Assembly: GCF_000699445.3 (NCBI RefSeq)
Contig: NC_067196.1
Span: 25,437,116-25,501,115, forward strand
DNA length: 64,000 bases
From: Schistosoma haematobium
Taxonomy: Eukaryota > Platyhelminthes > Trematoda > Strigeidida > Schistosomatidae
Reading direction: 5' to 3'
The notes below the pieces were generated by a model, which saw only the letters and a program-made list of their open reading frames with translations, ran no database searches and was not told the origin of the DNA. The number at the start of each line of letters is the position of its first letter. The first letter of the stretch is position 1. Positions 50,575 to 62,431 of this stretch are shown piece after piece. The position numbers were made by a program, and so were the translations under genes.

Positions 50575-51110
50575 TCGATTAGAGGGGACCGTTCGAAATT
50601 AGGTACGGCCGAGAGTGGGGAGAGTTCTCTGTCCCTCTCGAAATGCTCTCACATGGCCATACGTATATAGCCTCTGCCAGGGAATTCCTACTGACTGCCT
50701 TCTCGTGGCAGGGGTGTTGGTTACGAAATTGACAGGACGGAAAACGAATGTCCAGTGCTTTAACCGGATTGGTGGACACGGAGAGTCCACCTAGTGGAGT
50801 CGGTAAACCCTGACTCCAAACCAATGGTGCACATGAACTTCAGGATCCTAAGGGAACAAATGGTGTATGAATCAATTATTGGTGATTGGCTACCATTGGA
50901 CGGCATCTCCTGACGTTGCTCCACTGCCTTGTGGGTCAGACCTTCAGGTCGAAGGCTCCGGATGTGGCTCCCCAAGAAAACCACCTGCTTCTGTTTGGGC
51001 ATCCGGACAGTATCACAGACCTCACACATATCAAATGAGATCCGTGTGGCACATATGTTTCTGATACCCTCTTGTACCAATATCTATGTGTTCAAATAAA
51101 TAAATATTTT
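50575..51110 (+). repeat. GC-rich dispersed repeat, unclassified
   Basis: About 500 bp clearly richer in GC than the rest of the window, ending in TTCAAATAAATAAATATTTT, a tail like that of a retroposed sequence. The short open frames in several phases are a consequence of GC content. It may be the 5' or 3' untranslated part of a retroelement; I do not recognise a protein. Confidence 0.5.
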
Positions 51111-51119
51111 TTGGGATTC

Positions 51120-54100
51120 ATTGGGAGTACTGATCAACAGTGCACATCCACAACCATTCTATGAATCGAAACCATAACTTTTATAAATTCTGAGTGATCT
51201 TTGTTGGCGTATGAGCACTCTGGGTGGATGCCTCCATTTTTACTTTAGTCATAAGTTTCATTAGATTTTGTGTGAATAGAAGTGGAATTCTGGATATGTG
51301 TTCCATACAATTTAGGACTCTTCAAGTGGATATACCTCAATCCTGGTGTTGATGTTCCTATTTCGATTCCTCTGACGAGTCAAAAGTTAGATGAAATTGG
51401 TGTCTTAGATTTCACTGTTAGCCGCAACCCTAATATATAAAATCTCAAATTCTGTGCTGAATTTGCACCGTATTAGATGAATTTAACCATGCTTTTGATG
51501 ATAAAATGCTATTCTTCATCAGAAAAAATTAAAGATTGAATCGGATAGCATTCACTATTTCATTTGTATTATTCACAGTACATATGGATTGCACATCCAA
51601 CTTCCTTTCTTTCACTACCTATCTATTTACCTTTCTGTAAATTTGTACAACAAAGGCATATTTAATGTCTCTTTCATATAGAATTAGGCAAACAAAAATA
51701 AAGATTTGTAATAGAGTATTTATAATGTTGCATTTATGCGTCGCCGTGTTTACATGTCTATATGTAAGTGTGTATATTTTATTTTCATATTAGTACCCGA
51801 ATAATGGACACATACAAGGACAATGAATGATATATAAATATGAACGCTAGAATGAAATTTTATCCAGTTAAATTAGTTAAAAATTGTTATTGATAATGAA
51901 AAAGCTCGCATTCATAAACTATACAACATGTTCTACAGGTTCACAAATAGACATAAGAAGTTAATGAATGAACGAGAACACAGAGCGAATGGTAAAAGAA
52001 ATTGAAATAGATACATAGAATATGATTGTTTACATGTATTTCTGTCTTTCCAGTCTGAAAACAAATTCATGATTCATTGATTTTCATTGATTTGTATTTA
52101 GCTGTTGTTGTTGTTGTCTGTTTAAAATGAAAAAATAGACTGAAATGTGCTTGTAACGGACGCATAATTCTTAGATGTATTAATTTAACTACTAATAAGT
52201 AGGCAAAAATGAAAACATTTCAAAAGAATCGAATTAACAGGTTAATTATTTAAGGAATCATTCAAGACCTTGATCAACAAATTCAATCAACAAAATAGAG
52301 AAACAGCTTCAGGAGAGTCATTACTGAAATACTCATATATTGCAATGTGTTCACAAATCACCCGATTCCTTAGGGTCATATAGTTTATTGTTAATTTGTT
52401 TGGAATCAGGACTTCCCAACTCATGTGAATGAATACACTCAGAAAGATTTTTAGGAATTTTCAGACTGCTCCTAGTTAGGATTAGGAGTTTAGTGCCTTA
52501 AGATGCATGTAATGATCAATAGTTTAGGTTAAAGAACTTAGAAAAAGACACGCAGATTAATCCTGTTCCAAGTCCATCGTAACTACAATCGAGCATTTGA
52601 TATGTTAAAGACTTAGTGTTTCGTTTTCGTTTTTCAACGTGATAAGCAATCTATAAAGGTATTTCCACTTCTCATTTTGGATGATATCACATAAAAGTTA
52701 TTTATTTTCATAACTCTAATAATAGATTCAAATTAATTCATCTCTGTACTGTACTTTTAACACTTTTTATGTATGATTTCTTTTATTCTTCTCAAATGTT
52801 ATTATTCCTGCTCAAATTTCAAGAGTAAAAGAAGAGCTTCTAGAAGTAGGAGATCGTTAGGAAAACAGTATTTAAGTGTTACGGTACAAGGGAAGTAATA
52901 ATTATTGGTTGAACTTAATTAGAAATAAGATAGCAAGTTATACCAGATAAATCATAAACATCTTTAAGTTGAACCAATAATTTCTCTATGATTTACGAAG
53001 AACTGTACAACAAATTCGATTCACATGGAATTTCGTTGAATATTGATTACTTAAATCTTTTTGTTTACGGTGTATTTTTACCAATTACGTCTGTTGCTAT
53101 GTTATATTATGTTTGGGTAATATGCGTTAAAATGACATTTTCATGAAGGTGTGTTGGGTTCTCGTGACTGCTATTCCTAAGTCCTTTCACACATACTAAT
53201 TGTTTTTATTGGAGATTACAATCGCTATGTGCTATAATGATCATAGTTCGTATTTAAGGTTTTTAAAATCTGTATATGACCAGTTTTTTTGTCAGATTTA
53301 TCAATTGGAGTTAGTTTTTGGTTCTATGACTTTGAATTGATTGATTTCAGAGTTTAGAAAGTAAATAAAAATATTCACTTCTACTTGGAGTGTGGGCAGA
53401 TGATGTTGTCCAGGGTGGTATTGAATGCCTAATGATTAAATAATCACCAAAAGTTGAAATTTGTTCCTTTCGTTTGTTTTATTTACTTTGGATAAAATTT
53501 ACAAAACACTCATAAACTGTCGTCTTCAATATTATTAAATTGAAGATTAGTCCAAGATGTAGTGATAATGAAGTATTCAATGATCTGTTTTGATCAAACG
53601 GAAAATAGAAAATATTGTATTGTGTTCACTGGTCATGGTATAGTATTATTTAAGCTAAACTCGATGATGGATAATGTGAATTGGTGATTACTGGTCTGGT
53701 GATTAACTGATAACAACATTACTATTAGGCAAGAGGATATCCTAGGCTAGACCTCATAAAGAATGAGAAGCATAGACAGCAGAAGTTCTTGCTCTAGAGC
53801 AGTTGCTGTTCATTTAAGGAGTTTTTCCTGCTTTGTTTAAATTGCGTGAAAATATCTTCAGAATTCAAATAGCTTCATTAGATATGACAAGTTTTCGTAC
53901 TTGTTTAAAATAGTTTCATTCAGATAATAATGTACTGAACAGATGTATAATCAGTGGACAAGAACGAAACTCTTGTTAGCTGGCTAAGTTACATAAAATT
54001 AATGTTATAGCATACTTATATGTTTTATTCAGTACATTGTATACATTCTGTGTATTCGTATGATTAAACGATTTTTTTAAGCATTACTTTTCACTCCCAC

Positions 54101-54658
54101 TATAATATTATCGGTTAGTCCTTTTTACGTTCCCTTTTGAAATGATAGGCTTATTTTCCTTTATAAGGTCATATAGCTGTGAGCTGATTGGCTTGCTGTC
54201 AAGGTCACAAGAAGGTTAGTTGTTGGTGCTTGATGAATATTGGCATATTTTCTATTATCATTGTTTATGTGACATTGATAAATCAAAACCTTTCGAAGGA
54301 AGAAAAGGTTTTGATTAGCAAATGAACAAAGTAGGTAAGCTGAAAAACCTTTTACATTTAATTCAGTATACATTGTAAACTATAATTACGTAACATATTA
54401 TTATGGATAATTACACTGTTAAATTAGCCATTATTCTGATAAAGAAAACAAAACAATCGACTTACATAGTGTAAATTTTGTTTAGTTATACGAAGAAATA
54501 ATTTAAGCTTGTAAAAGTATTCTTCGTCAATTAGTTAGTTAGTCAATCAATCAATCAATCGAACCTATCTCGGTAGAACGATGTTTGTAATGATAAACAT
54601 TCCAATCATGGCTATTAACAGAGTCTGGAAATTCTTATTATTTAATGACTGTCATTCA

Positions 54659-54707
<49 letters not shown>

Positions 54708-55130
54708 GATTAATTCAATGCTTTTGTTTTCACAAAAGATTCGAATGATGTATAGTAATTAGTGTTCGAACTCAGTTTACATTTTGAAAATAATATTATT
54801 CCTGGAACTTCATTCAATTTGACATTGATACTTTTAAATAACAATTGAAGATCTTACCATTTACTACATTTACACTTCGTAAATATTGACTTTATTATCA
54901 GAATAAGAGATTTAAGTGGAATGATTATTATGAAGCTTAGACTTTATTGTATTTCTTGAGTTGCAGTGTTAGATCTTTGATAAAATGATAAAAGTCCATT
55001 GGTAATAATTAACTTGCATCGGTTTATTCTATGTTATTTAGTTTGAAACCGGGTTGATAGAAAACCATTTATTTATTATTCAGCCATAACTTATGCCCAC
55101 ATTAGTATTAAAAATGATGTTATTTATAAT
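51120..55130. other. No gene recognised
   Basis: AT-rich DNA with no supported exon or RNA gene. The only clear item is the AAT microsatellite listed separately. Confidence 0.55.
54658..54707. repeat. (AAT)n microsatellite
   Basis: About 16 uninterrupted AAT units. Confidence 0.97.
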
Positions 55131-55139
55131 TAATATCAG

Positions 55140-55590
55140 ATGGGTTTTGTGGATATTATAGTAATTTCAATGGTTAAGATCATCAGTCATTTGAAGCTAG
55201 ACCACCATGGAAAACCTGGAAGCACTGGACGGCCGTTTTGTCCTATTGTGGGACTCCACAGCAGTGCGCATCCACGACCCCGCCTCCCGCGAGATTCGAA
55301 CCCAGGACCTACTGATTTCGCGCGCGAGCACCTAACCACTAGACCATCGAACCGGCATCCAATGGTGTTAATGTCTAACTTCAACTAATCCACGAAATTG
55401 AGCAACACATCCACCATTGTCATCAGTGAGCAGATATCTCACAACAGACCTGGTTGAACTCCACTGGCCACTACTTCTCACTAGAGTCTCACAACAGAAC
55501 GAAACGGCCGTCCACTGCTTCCAGGTTTTCCATGGTGGTCTAGCTTCAATTGACTCATGATCTTAACCATTGAAATTATTTATAATTGTT
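55140..55590 (-). mobile_element. Hammerhead SINE, best long form with about 94-bp inverted ends
   Basis: The left arm (about 55163-55256) and right arm (about 55485-55578) are inverted copies of the SINE tail. Between them is a tRNA-like head on the minus strand (B box GGTTCGAATCTCG, A box near TAGTGGTTAGGTG) and about 110 bp also seen at 14440-14560 and 27830-27920. The left hammerhead (55222-55267) has CUGUGGA and AAAA in place of CUGANGA and GAAA, so it is probably dead; the right arm lacks the CUGANGA part. Confidence 0.82.
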
Positions 55591-55599
55591 TTTTTTAAA

Positions 55600-57300
55600 T
55601 ATTACAGTCAAACTAATTAAGTGATGGATATTGTTGTGTAGAAAGAAATCTATTGTTAATTCAAGTTTATTAATGACAAACAATCGAGTTTTATTACAGC
55701 CTATTTTGAGAATCCACGCTGACGTATATGACAGACAGTAGAGGGGATACGACTGATAATTGAACTCATTAGTTTAAATGGAAAAAGATTTTGTAAATTA
55801 GGGTTTAACTCAAATAGTTTTACCTGTATTCGGAATGCCTGACTATTTGTTTAGTTTCCTGGGTTAACAATGGAATGGAATAACAACAGTGTGTCGTTAA
55901 CAATTACAGAAAAATAACTAGAACTCAGAAATTGAAATCTGTACACAGGAAGCAGTAAAAAAGAACAAGTGTAGGTAAAATCATAAGTTTTTGTATATCT
56001 AAAGAAGCTACAGACTACATAGAGATGAACTTGAATTTTATCTTGATTCAATATAGGGAATATATCGAAGAACACCTGGAGATCCTTGACTCTGAGTATG
56101 ACTTTTTGTGGGATCTTACATATAAACACTTCTACTAGTATTCTACATTGGCACTATTGTTTGATCTAGAAATGAAATTCGAAATGATTGACCAAAATTG
56201 TATACTTCAATGTTGAATATTGAGAGTAGTACCTAAAAGAGTGATCATGTTCCATACAAAACACTGACTTTGGCATTTTTAATTACCCGAATCTTATTCT
56301 GAAGTTTCATATAGTTTATATGTACGTATGCCTGATAGTCCTTAGCACTCATATTCTATGATTATTGTTTACATTTTGGATGAAAAACATCTAGAAATCC
56401 TGGTGAACTATGTAATTATTTCCATAAAGTGACTTATCCAATATCTTAAAATGGTTAGATAGATCCAAAGAATCATAATAAATAATGGTACATTCTTTAA
56501 ACTATATCAATTATGATTCTTATTTTGTGATGAGATCACACTCAACTTTTTTCATATTTCAGAACTTACCAGTCAAACACTTAGATTTTTCACACTCCGT
56601 TAGTTCCTTCACTTATCAAACTGTTTCATGTACACTGAGATGTGGACATTTATTTATTGTCTGTGAAGCATATCTTGTCCATGATTAATTAACAAGACAA
56701 GTAATGAAAATGAAAGCTTAAGCATCTTGTTCGTAATATTGTTCAGAGTTCAAGAAAACTTAATACAAATGGGGAATCGGTGAATACAGATAAAAATCAA
56801 TAATCTTGAGAACTGAATGCTAGATGGTAGGAAGTTATAGACAGGAAACCCTGGAGCTAGCTTTTGTGTTAGTTAGTAGCAGTTAGTAAGGTGTACCTTC
56901 AATCTTGAGTTAGTAAATTCTCTATATGATATTCTAAATTATAATTAGTAGAACCAGGGTTTTCTGCCGACTATCTCCATCCACCTAACATCTAAGAACA
57001 GTACACACGATATAGAATCACATAATATATGGCCGCATTACAATTTGATAGGTAGAATTCAGTCAAGATCAAATGACTAAACAAGCATAACGTGGTCTCT
57101 ACTCACTGGTTAATTACAAGAACCATACTATGGCAACAACAATCAACTGATCTAGATCAATAAAACTGTCAATACATATCTCTTGAACTTCACTGAAATA
57201 TTTTAATAACGATTTCAAACATCATAATCATTCCAACATGCAGGTATATATAAATATCCTTATTTTAATTCGATGTTATTACGACATATTATTTGCTTCT
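55600..57300. other. No feature recognised upstream of the K2P exon
   Basis: AT-rich sequence. A 5' exon and promoter of the K2P channel gene could lie here, but I cannot identify either. Confidence 0.4.
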
Positions 57301-57311
57301 TTAATATTTAG

Positions 57312-57436
57312 TGCAATTCATGAAGTCATTACCTGGTCTGATATTAATATTGGCATTAGTAACTGTGCTAGGTGCATTGTTATTTCAAAAAATTGAAGGT
57401 CCATATGAAGAGCGATCCAGGACACACGTATCTAAG
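57312..57436 (+). CDS. Two-pore-domain potassium (K2P) channel, exon with first membrane helix
   Basis: Acceptor TATTTAG at 57311 and donor GTGAGG after 57436. From the ATG at 57320 it reads MKSLPGLILILALVTVLGAL, then LFQKIEGPYEERSRTHVSK. This is M1 of a K2P subunit: a hydrophobic helix with the G-A-x-x-F-x-x-I/L-E-x-P motif that leads into the extracellular cap. The frame is open back to the acceptor (Q-F before the M), so an upstream exon may add a longer cytoplasmic N-terminus; the true start is not settled. It ends in phase 0 and matches the exon at 61831. K2P channels are plasma-membrane leak channels that form dimers. Confidence 0.85.
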
Positions 57437-59480
57437 GTGAGGTTTATTATAATAATGATATGTATGATTTTTGGATAAATGGGGATACTGAAATATTTGT
57501 GGTTTCTAACACAACGGCTACAATGAATTCCTTCCTGAGTTATAAACAGTGAATATTGACTCGGAGAAGTCTCGAATGCATGATGGATTATGTAGGTCAT
57601 GTGTGACATTGTTGGGTGAGTGATGCACCATGTAAATATGCCTGTACATAAAAAATGATCGTCTACGAGTACCTGGTCAGTAATTGAATCACCAAGCTAG
57701 ATCATCTTCCCTACTCTTATAAATCAGTTATCCTATGATTTCGTTTTGTTCTTGGAATGTAAAGAGGTCATGCGGAGATGATAAAAAAATGTGGAACATC
57801 AAGGTTACTGAAAATCTCTAACTTTGAAGGTTTCCACGAATGATTCGAATGGTGAAAATTGTGGTAAGACAAGTGTATTGCTACAATTAGTGGGTTATTT
57901 AAAGGACGATAAAATTATTTATTGGATAAACTACGTATATTAATTACGTCGATTCATGTAATATGTATTTAAGCTTCATCAACATTCTCATTTCTATATA
58001 GTTTAGTGTTTAGGTTTTTCTATTATTTAATTGTAGATAACTTGGCTAGTAATCTTAGTTAATTGTTATGATAAACTTCGAAAGTATAAATGAGTTTAGA
58101 AAGTTTTTTAAATTCAATTTGGTATATTATTGGCTCAATATATTCTAAGCAAGACAGTCGGATCATAAATTAACTTATTGAAGTATTTATTTGAGAAATG
58201 GAAAGGTTCACAGTTTCTACTTCAGTTCAATGTAACTTAAGGTTTGATCATGGACCTATTTAATAGAATCAACTAAATTTTCATAAATCATGCAACAGAA
58301 GATGGAGGGAAAGCGCTAAATCAAATAGTTGTGTAGCATGAATACTTTTCGAAATGTGTATAATGATGGTAAGGTAGTAAAACGGTGAAACTTTGAGTTC
58401 GTAGTATCAATAAACCATGTCTATATGACAGAACGCCCAAGACCCTATACAAAATAAGACTCAGAACCCTAAGATACAGTTTTCAGTCGAACTTTACACA
58501 TGAAAAATAACTCTTAAGATATTTTTGATGATGTTAAGACTAAGTGAGTATTTAGAGGAGAAAAACGAAACACTGGGTAGCTTTTTGACAAATTAAAAAG
58601 GATTTTAGTCATCTAGGTATCGTTATAATTAAAACTAGCCTTACAGTCTTTCACAAAGGATTAACTTTATTTAGAAAACTAATTCAGACTAGGAGATGAA
58701 GAACAGATGTTTCGCCCTGGTCCGAGACTCTTCAGCTTCCCCAGTCACAGCCTCTTTGGGTTGTGTAGCAAGTAATTAGTCTTCAGACTAAAGAGTTAGT
58801 TCGCTGTGTTTTATGGTTATAAAAATAAGTTACTTTGCAAATTTTAAGGAATTCTTCTATGAACTACTCGGACAAAATTACTGGAAAAACAAAGTTAGTC
58901 ACCTGTATTTTGATGAAGATGGTGAAAAGATTATGTGAATAGGGGATTAATTATCAAGGTATCATCTAATGAGATAAATTTGAAAAGTTTGTCAATCTGT
59001 TTTCAACTAAAATATCAATATTCAGGAAAAATGTACAATTCTCTTGTTATGAAAATATCACGATCAATTTATTACATAAACAACTAATAACTACTATTTT
59101 CAACGATTTCTTAGCTCATTATATAACTTCATCACCCTTCACGGTCCTTTAGGAGTAGCCATCTTCATTTCAAAGGGGGTTAGTGCTCATTATTTGAATA
59201 TTCCCAGCATGTATCTAGATAACACAATTAGTTGATCGTTATAAATTCGATTAGTTAAAATGTGATTGGTGGTTTTATTATTTTTGTGTTTACTAATAAA
59301 TCAATATTTTAATTAAACTTTCCATTGGATATTGGATTTAACCTTAGATGTTTTTAGGCTAGTTACACATAACGTTGGACCAAAATAAAAAAATTCGTTT
59401 GTCATACCTCGTAAGATAAATTCATTTGAAATTGTTTATTTGAATTTTCCGATCTATGTCTAGGACAGCAGTTGATCAGT
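57437..59480. other. K2P intron, left part; one decayed ribozyme-like piece
   Basis: Mostly plain AT-rich intron. On the minus strand at about 58695-58745 there is a degraded hammerhead-like stretch (CUGAAGAGUCUCGG ... AGGGCGAAACA), probably a relic of an Sm-alpha-like unit. No exon seen. Confidence 0.45.
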
Positions 59481-59570
59481 CTGTTATTGGAATATGTACA
59501 TCCTGTACGGATTGCCTCGATATTGCCTTAATTCACAAGTAGTATAAGCAAAGATGGATGGTGGTTAGCA

Positions 59571-59632
59571 ATAGAATACGAGGCGCGCGTTTCGTCCTAT
59601 TTGAAACTCGTCAGCTGGATGTGCGTGTATCC
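59571..59632 (-). ncRNA. Hammerhead ribozyme motif, Sm-alpha type, decayed
   Basis: Core CUGACGA (position 7 is free), GAAA and stem II GUUU/GGAC present, stem III ACGC/GCG good. The cleavage triplet appears to be GCC instead of NUH, which should prevent cutting. Confidence 0.55.
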
Positions 59633-59888
59633 CAAAGTTGATGTTCACTCCGGGAATCGAACCCAGTACCTTTCGTTTCACACGATATTGCGTTACCCAA
59701 CTAGCTGATCAATTTCAGTCCTAAAAATCATTGGGAAGATTCAAACAAACAATACCGAATAAATTTGAACGCCACTCTATTGCACAAGCAAATGACCGTC
59801 AGAACTCAGTAACCAAGTGGATAACGCGATGACGTTTGAAGCGAATGGTACTGGGTCCAAGTCCCAGAGTGGACATCAATTCTGGGAC

Positions 59889-59946
59889 GCGGGTACGTCC
59901 ATCTGATGAGTCTCAAACAGGACGAAACGCTTGTCCTGTATTCCAC
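59889..59946 (+). ncRNA. Hammerhead ribozyme motif, Sm-alpha type
   Basis: Classic core CUGAUGA, stem II GUCU/GGAC with loop CAAACA, GAAA, and cleavage triplet GUC before CUGUAUUCC. Stem III is weak (ACGC with UUGU) and stem I has mismatches (CCAU against CUGUA), so activity may be low. It is oriented with the K2P transcript. Confidence 0.72.
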
Positions 59947-60431
59947 TACTAGCTACCATCCATCTATGGTGCTTAAAATGGGTTGTTTTTATTGTATATT
60001 GTTTCTATAAATATATTGGATAGGAAAAGTCGTAATCAGAATTATTTCGAACAATTTAAGGTGTTTTAAAATACATCCATTAGAGTTGTATATCATAAAG
60101 AATTAAAATATACAATATCATTTTATCAGAAGCTTCTTATTTAGACATAATTTGAGCATTTAAAATCCAAAATCTTATCCATTCATACAAGTTTTTCATT
60201 AAATGAATATTGTACTGATGGTTTCCACTGTTAGGTTTACACAAACAAAAACAATAATTTGAGTAGAATCGCATAGGTTCTCACCAACTGCTTGAAATGA
60301 GTAATATTTATACATCAAAAATTAAAACGAAACATGAGATCAACAAGTAGAAATTAAATTAATCCAAGATTAACTTTAAAAAAGAGCATCAGTACAATGT
60401 AGAAGAGCTCCAGTTGTTTTAACTAGACGGC

Positions 60432-60477
60432 GCACTGCTGAAGAGTTCAATAGTGGGACGAAACGGCCATCCAGTGA
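60432..60477 (+). ncRNA. Hammerhead ribozyme motif in a SINE tail
   Basis: Part of a 5'-truncated SINE at about 60425-60535. Stem I GCACUG/CAGUGA, core CUGAAGA, stem II GUUC/GGAC (one G-U pair), GAAA, stem III ACGG/CCAU (one mismatch), cleavage triplet AUC. All invariant core bases are kept. It is oriented with the K2P transcript. Confidence 0.65.
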
Positions 60478-60734
60478 TTCCAGGTTTTCCACGGTGGTTT
60501 AGCTTTAATCGACTCATGAATTCAACTATTAAATTCTAAAGAAGTCATTTGATTATCTATTGTTAAATGTTCGTCAACATGCAAGAATTACATGAAATAC
60601 TTATCGTGCTCAATGATCTTTAGAAATCTGTGATCGTATTGATGGAAGATTAATTTAACCAAATAAGTTGATCAATATGTAAAATATTTACGGAGCATAG
60701 TCATTAACAAAATTTAGGTTTACAATAATAATCT

Positions 60735-60965
60735 TAATGGTGAGATGGTGGAGAAGATTTGTAGCTCAGGCGGATGATTTTGATGGAGTTTTGTTCTCTG
60801 AGCTGGATGGTTTGGTCGTGGGGCTTTCATCGTTCTTCTGAACGACATCATCAGCACAAACTTCAGGTAGAGGTGAAGTGTTCGAATTTTTCCACATATA
60901 GTTCAAAGCTTGTCCTGTACACCTCAATGTTGACTGGTTCTTGTTGATCATAAACCTGTCATTGT
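60735..60965 (-). mobile_element. Penelope-like element, 3'-end fragment
   Basis: On the minus strand the frame ends PLPEVCADDVVQKNDESPTT, then KPSSSENKTPSKSSA and a stop, followed by the terminal block (TGAGCTACAAATCTTCTCCA) also found at 63417-63547. A CTGATGA, a hairpin TCGTTC-AGAA-GAACGA and GAAA follow each other inside this stretch (60805-60860), which suggests the hammerhead known from the terminal repeats of Penelope-like elements; one extra base before stem II makes this uncertain. Confidence 0.65.
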
Positions 60966-61830
60966 TTACTTCTTTGTTTTGGTTGTATCTCCCATTAGTT
61001 TGGTTTAAATAATAAATAATAGTTATAGAAGATTTGTATAGTCCTGAACTAATTCATGTCAAGGAAATTGTGTATTACTAGATATTTAGTTGGTCTCATC
61101 CCATTCTAGTACCCTTATTAACCCAGTCATCAAACTGTTCAATGATTTAATCCCAAACCATTAGAATTTTTCAGTAATCAAGTTTATTTCATCTGTCGTC
61201 AATATTTGAAATGATAAACGTCGATGATTATGTAACATGTCAAGTATTCGACTTCATTGTGATTTCTACTGTATTGAACGAGAACACAAGTGGGAGAAGT
61301 CGAATATGTTTGAAGACAACCTTACAGATCATCTTACCAAACTCTGAGAACCATATAGTAAATACTTAATTTGCAAAATGTTAATCAATTGTTTCAAATT
61401 TAACTGTTCCTTTTGCAAATATCAGTCAATCGTCTCCGATTTCATTGTTCCTAAATTTTAATACCAGTTGCTTTCTGTTCCTGTTCTTTCCTTCTCTACC
61501 TTCTACTACCAGACATTCTAATCCTGACTATTGTTATATACTACTCATGTCGATTTAAGTGACACACCACACTATAACTAATTAATTTAAAAAATATGTA
61601 TAAACCCTTCTTATTATCACTCCAGATAGTTGTTCTTTAGATTAGACAAAAGAGAATTGAACTTATCATTCATCTTTAAACTACAGTGATTATTAAGTTT
61701 AATCTTTAAAAAAAGCCAGTGTTTAATATGATTACTATCATTACTGTTATTCTGAAAAAGGTTTTTTTATTTATATTATCATCTAATTATGTTTATAAAA
61801 CAATCTTCCTCTTTTTTCTTTTCTTTTAAG

Positions 61831-62041
61831 ACAAGGCAAAAAATTTTTGTCCTAGCTCAACAGTTAGCTAGAAAAGGTAGTAATGCTGATTGGTCAAAAT
61901 TAGTTGCTCAAGTGGATAGATATCGTGAGAAATTATATGAAGCATGGTTATGTGGTACAGATGAATTAACTATAGATATACCGACAAAATGGAATCTTTG
62001 GGGTAGTATCTATTATTGTTTCACATTATTTACAACTATTG
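61831..62041 (+). CDS. K2P potassium channel, exon with extracellular cap and first pore helix
   Basis: 211 bp, strong acceptor (TTTTCTTTTAAG) and donor GTAAGT. It reads TRQKIFVLAQQLARKG, continues through the cap helices to WLCGTDELTIDIPTKW, and ends with WNLWGSIYYCFTLFTTIG. The last part is the pore helix and the start of the selectivity filter T-x-G-Y-G of pore 1; the split G codon implies that the next exon begins with the rest of GYG. The length of the cap between M1 and P1 fits the family. Pore 2 and M2-M4 lie beyond the right edge. The intron before it is 4.4 kb and holds SINEs, a Penelope fragment and an inverted ribozyme pair. Confidence 0.9.
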
Positions 62042-62048
62042 GTAAGTA

Positions 62049-62430
62049 TAGTTTATAAAGTTTTATCTGTGTGAAACTTGACTAAAATACTTCAGTGAAG
62101 ACGACATTAACTATGATAATAGATGATACGGGTTCGAGTCATGTAGGGAAGAGGGTTAATTATGCGCCTTGTTAGTGAATGTTAACTAGCATGAAACCCC
62201 AGTTGAAGGTTTCTTAACAAGTATTTTCAGTTACCTAAGGTTCTCTGAGACCGCTTTTTGTCCTTTTAATACTATTGGTTGTTTTGTATTTCCTCTTGGA
62301 AACATTGATTTGAATAAGGAGACACAAGGCTCAATTAAATTTAGATCGAAATTTGTTATATCACTAACATAATACCTTTTTAAATTAATTCGAAAAGTGA
62401 AAAGATGAAATTACAATACGGTCAGCATAA
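62049..62430. other. K2P intron, no feature recognised
   Basis: Between the donor of the pore exon and the Penelope-like element. AT-rich and without a supported exon. Confidence 0.5.
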
Positions 62431-62431
62431 T

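Larger units (their letters stand above)
59490..59975. mobile_element. Two Sm-alpha-like SINE units, inverted pair
   Basis: Left unit on the minus strand: hammerhead at about 59571-59632, then B box GGTTCGATTCC. Right unit on the plus strand: A box near AAGTGGATAACGCG, B box GGTCCAAGTCC, hammerhead at 59889-59946. Both end with the CCATCCATCT block. The pair lies in the K2P intron before exon 61831. The tRNA-like head plus hammerhead matches what is known of the schistosome Sm-alpha satellite/SINE family. Confidence 0.82.

Noticed and set aside
50575..51110. A GC-rich protein-coding gene.
   Set aside because: Open frames occur in several phases and both strands, none resembles a protein I know, and the AATAAATAAATA tail looks like a retroposed repeat.
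55280..55345. A possible functional tRNA gene, because A and B boxes are present.
   Set aside because: The sequence is the tRNA-like head of a SINE with the ribozyme tail attached; the cloverleaf is incomplete.
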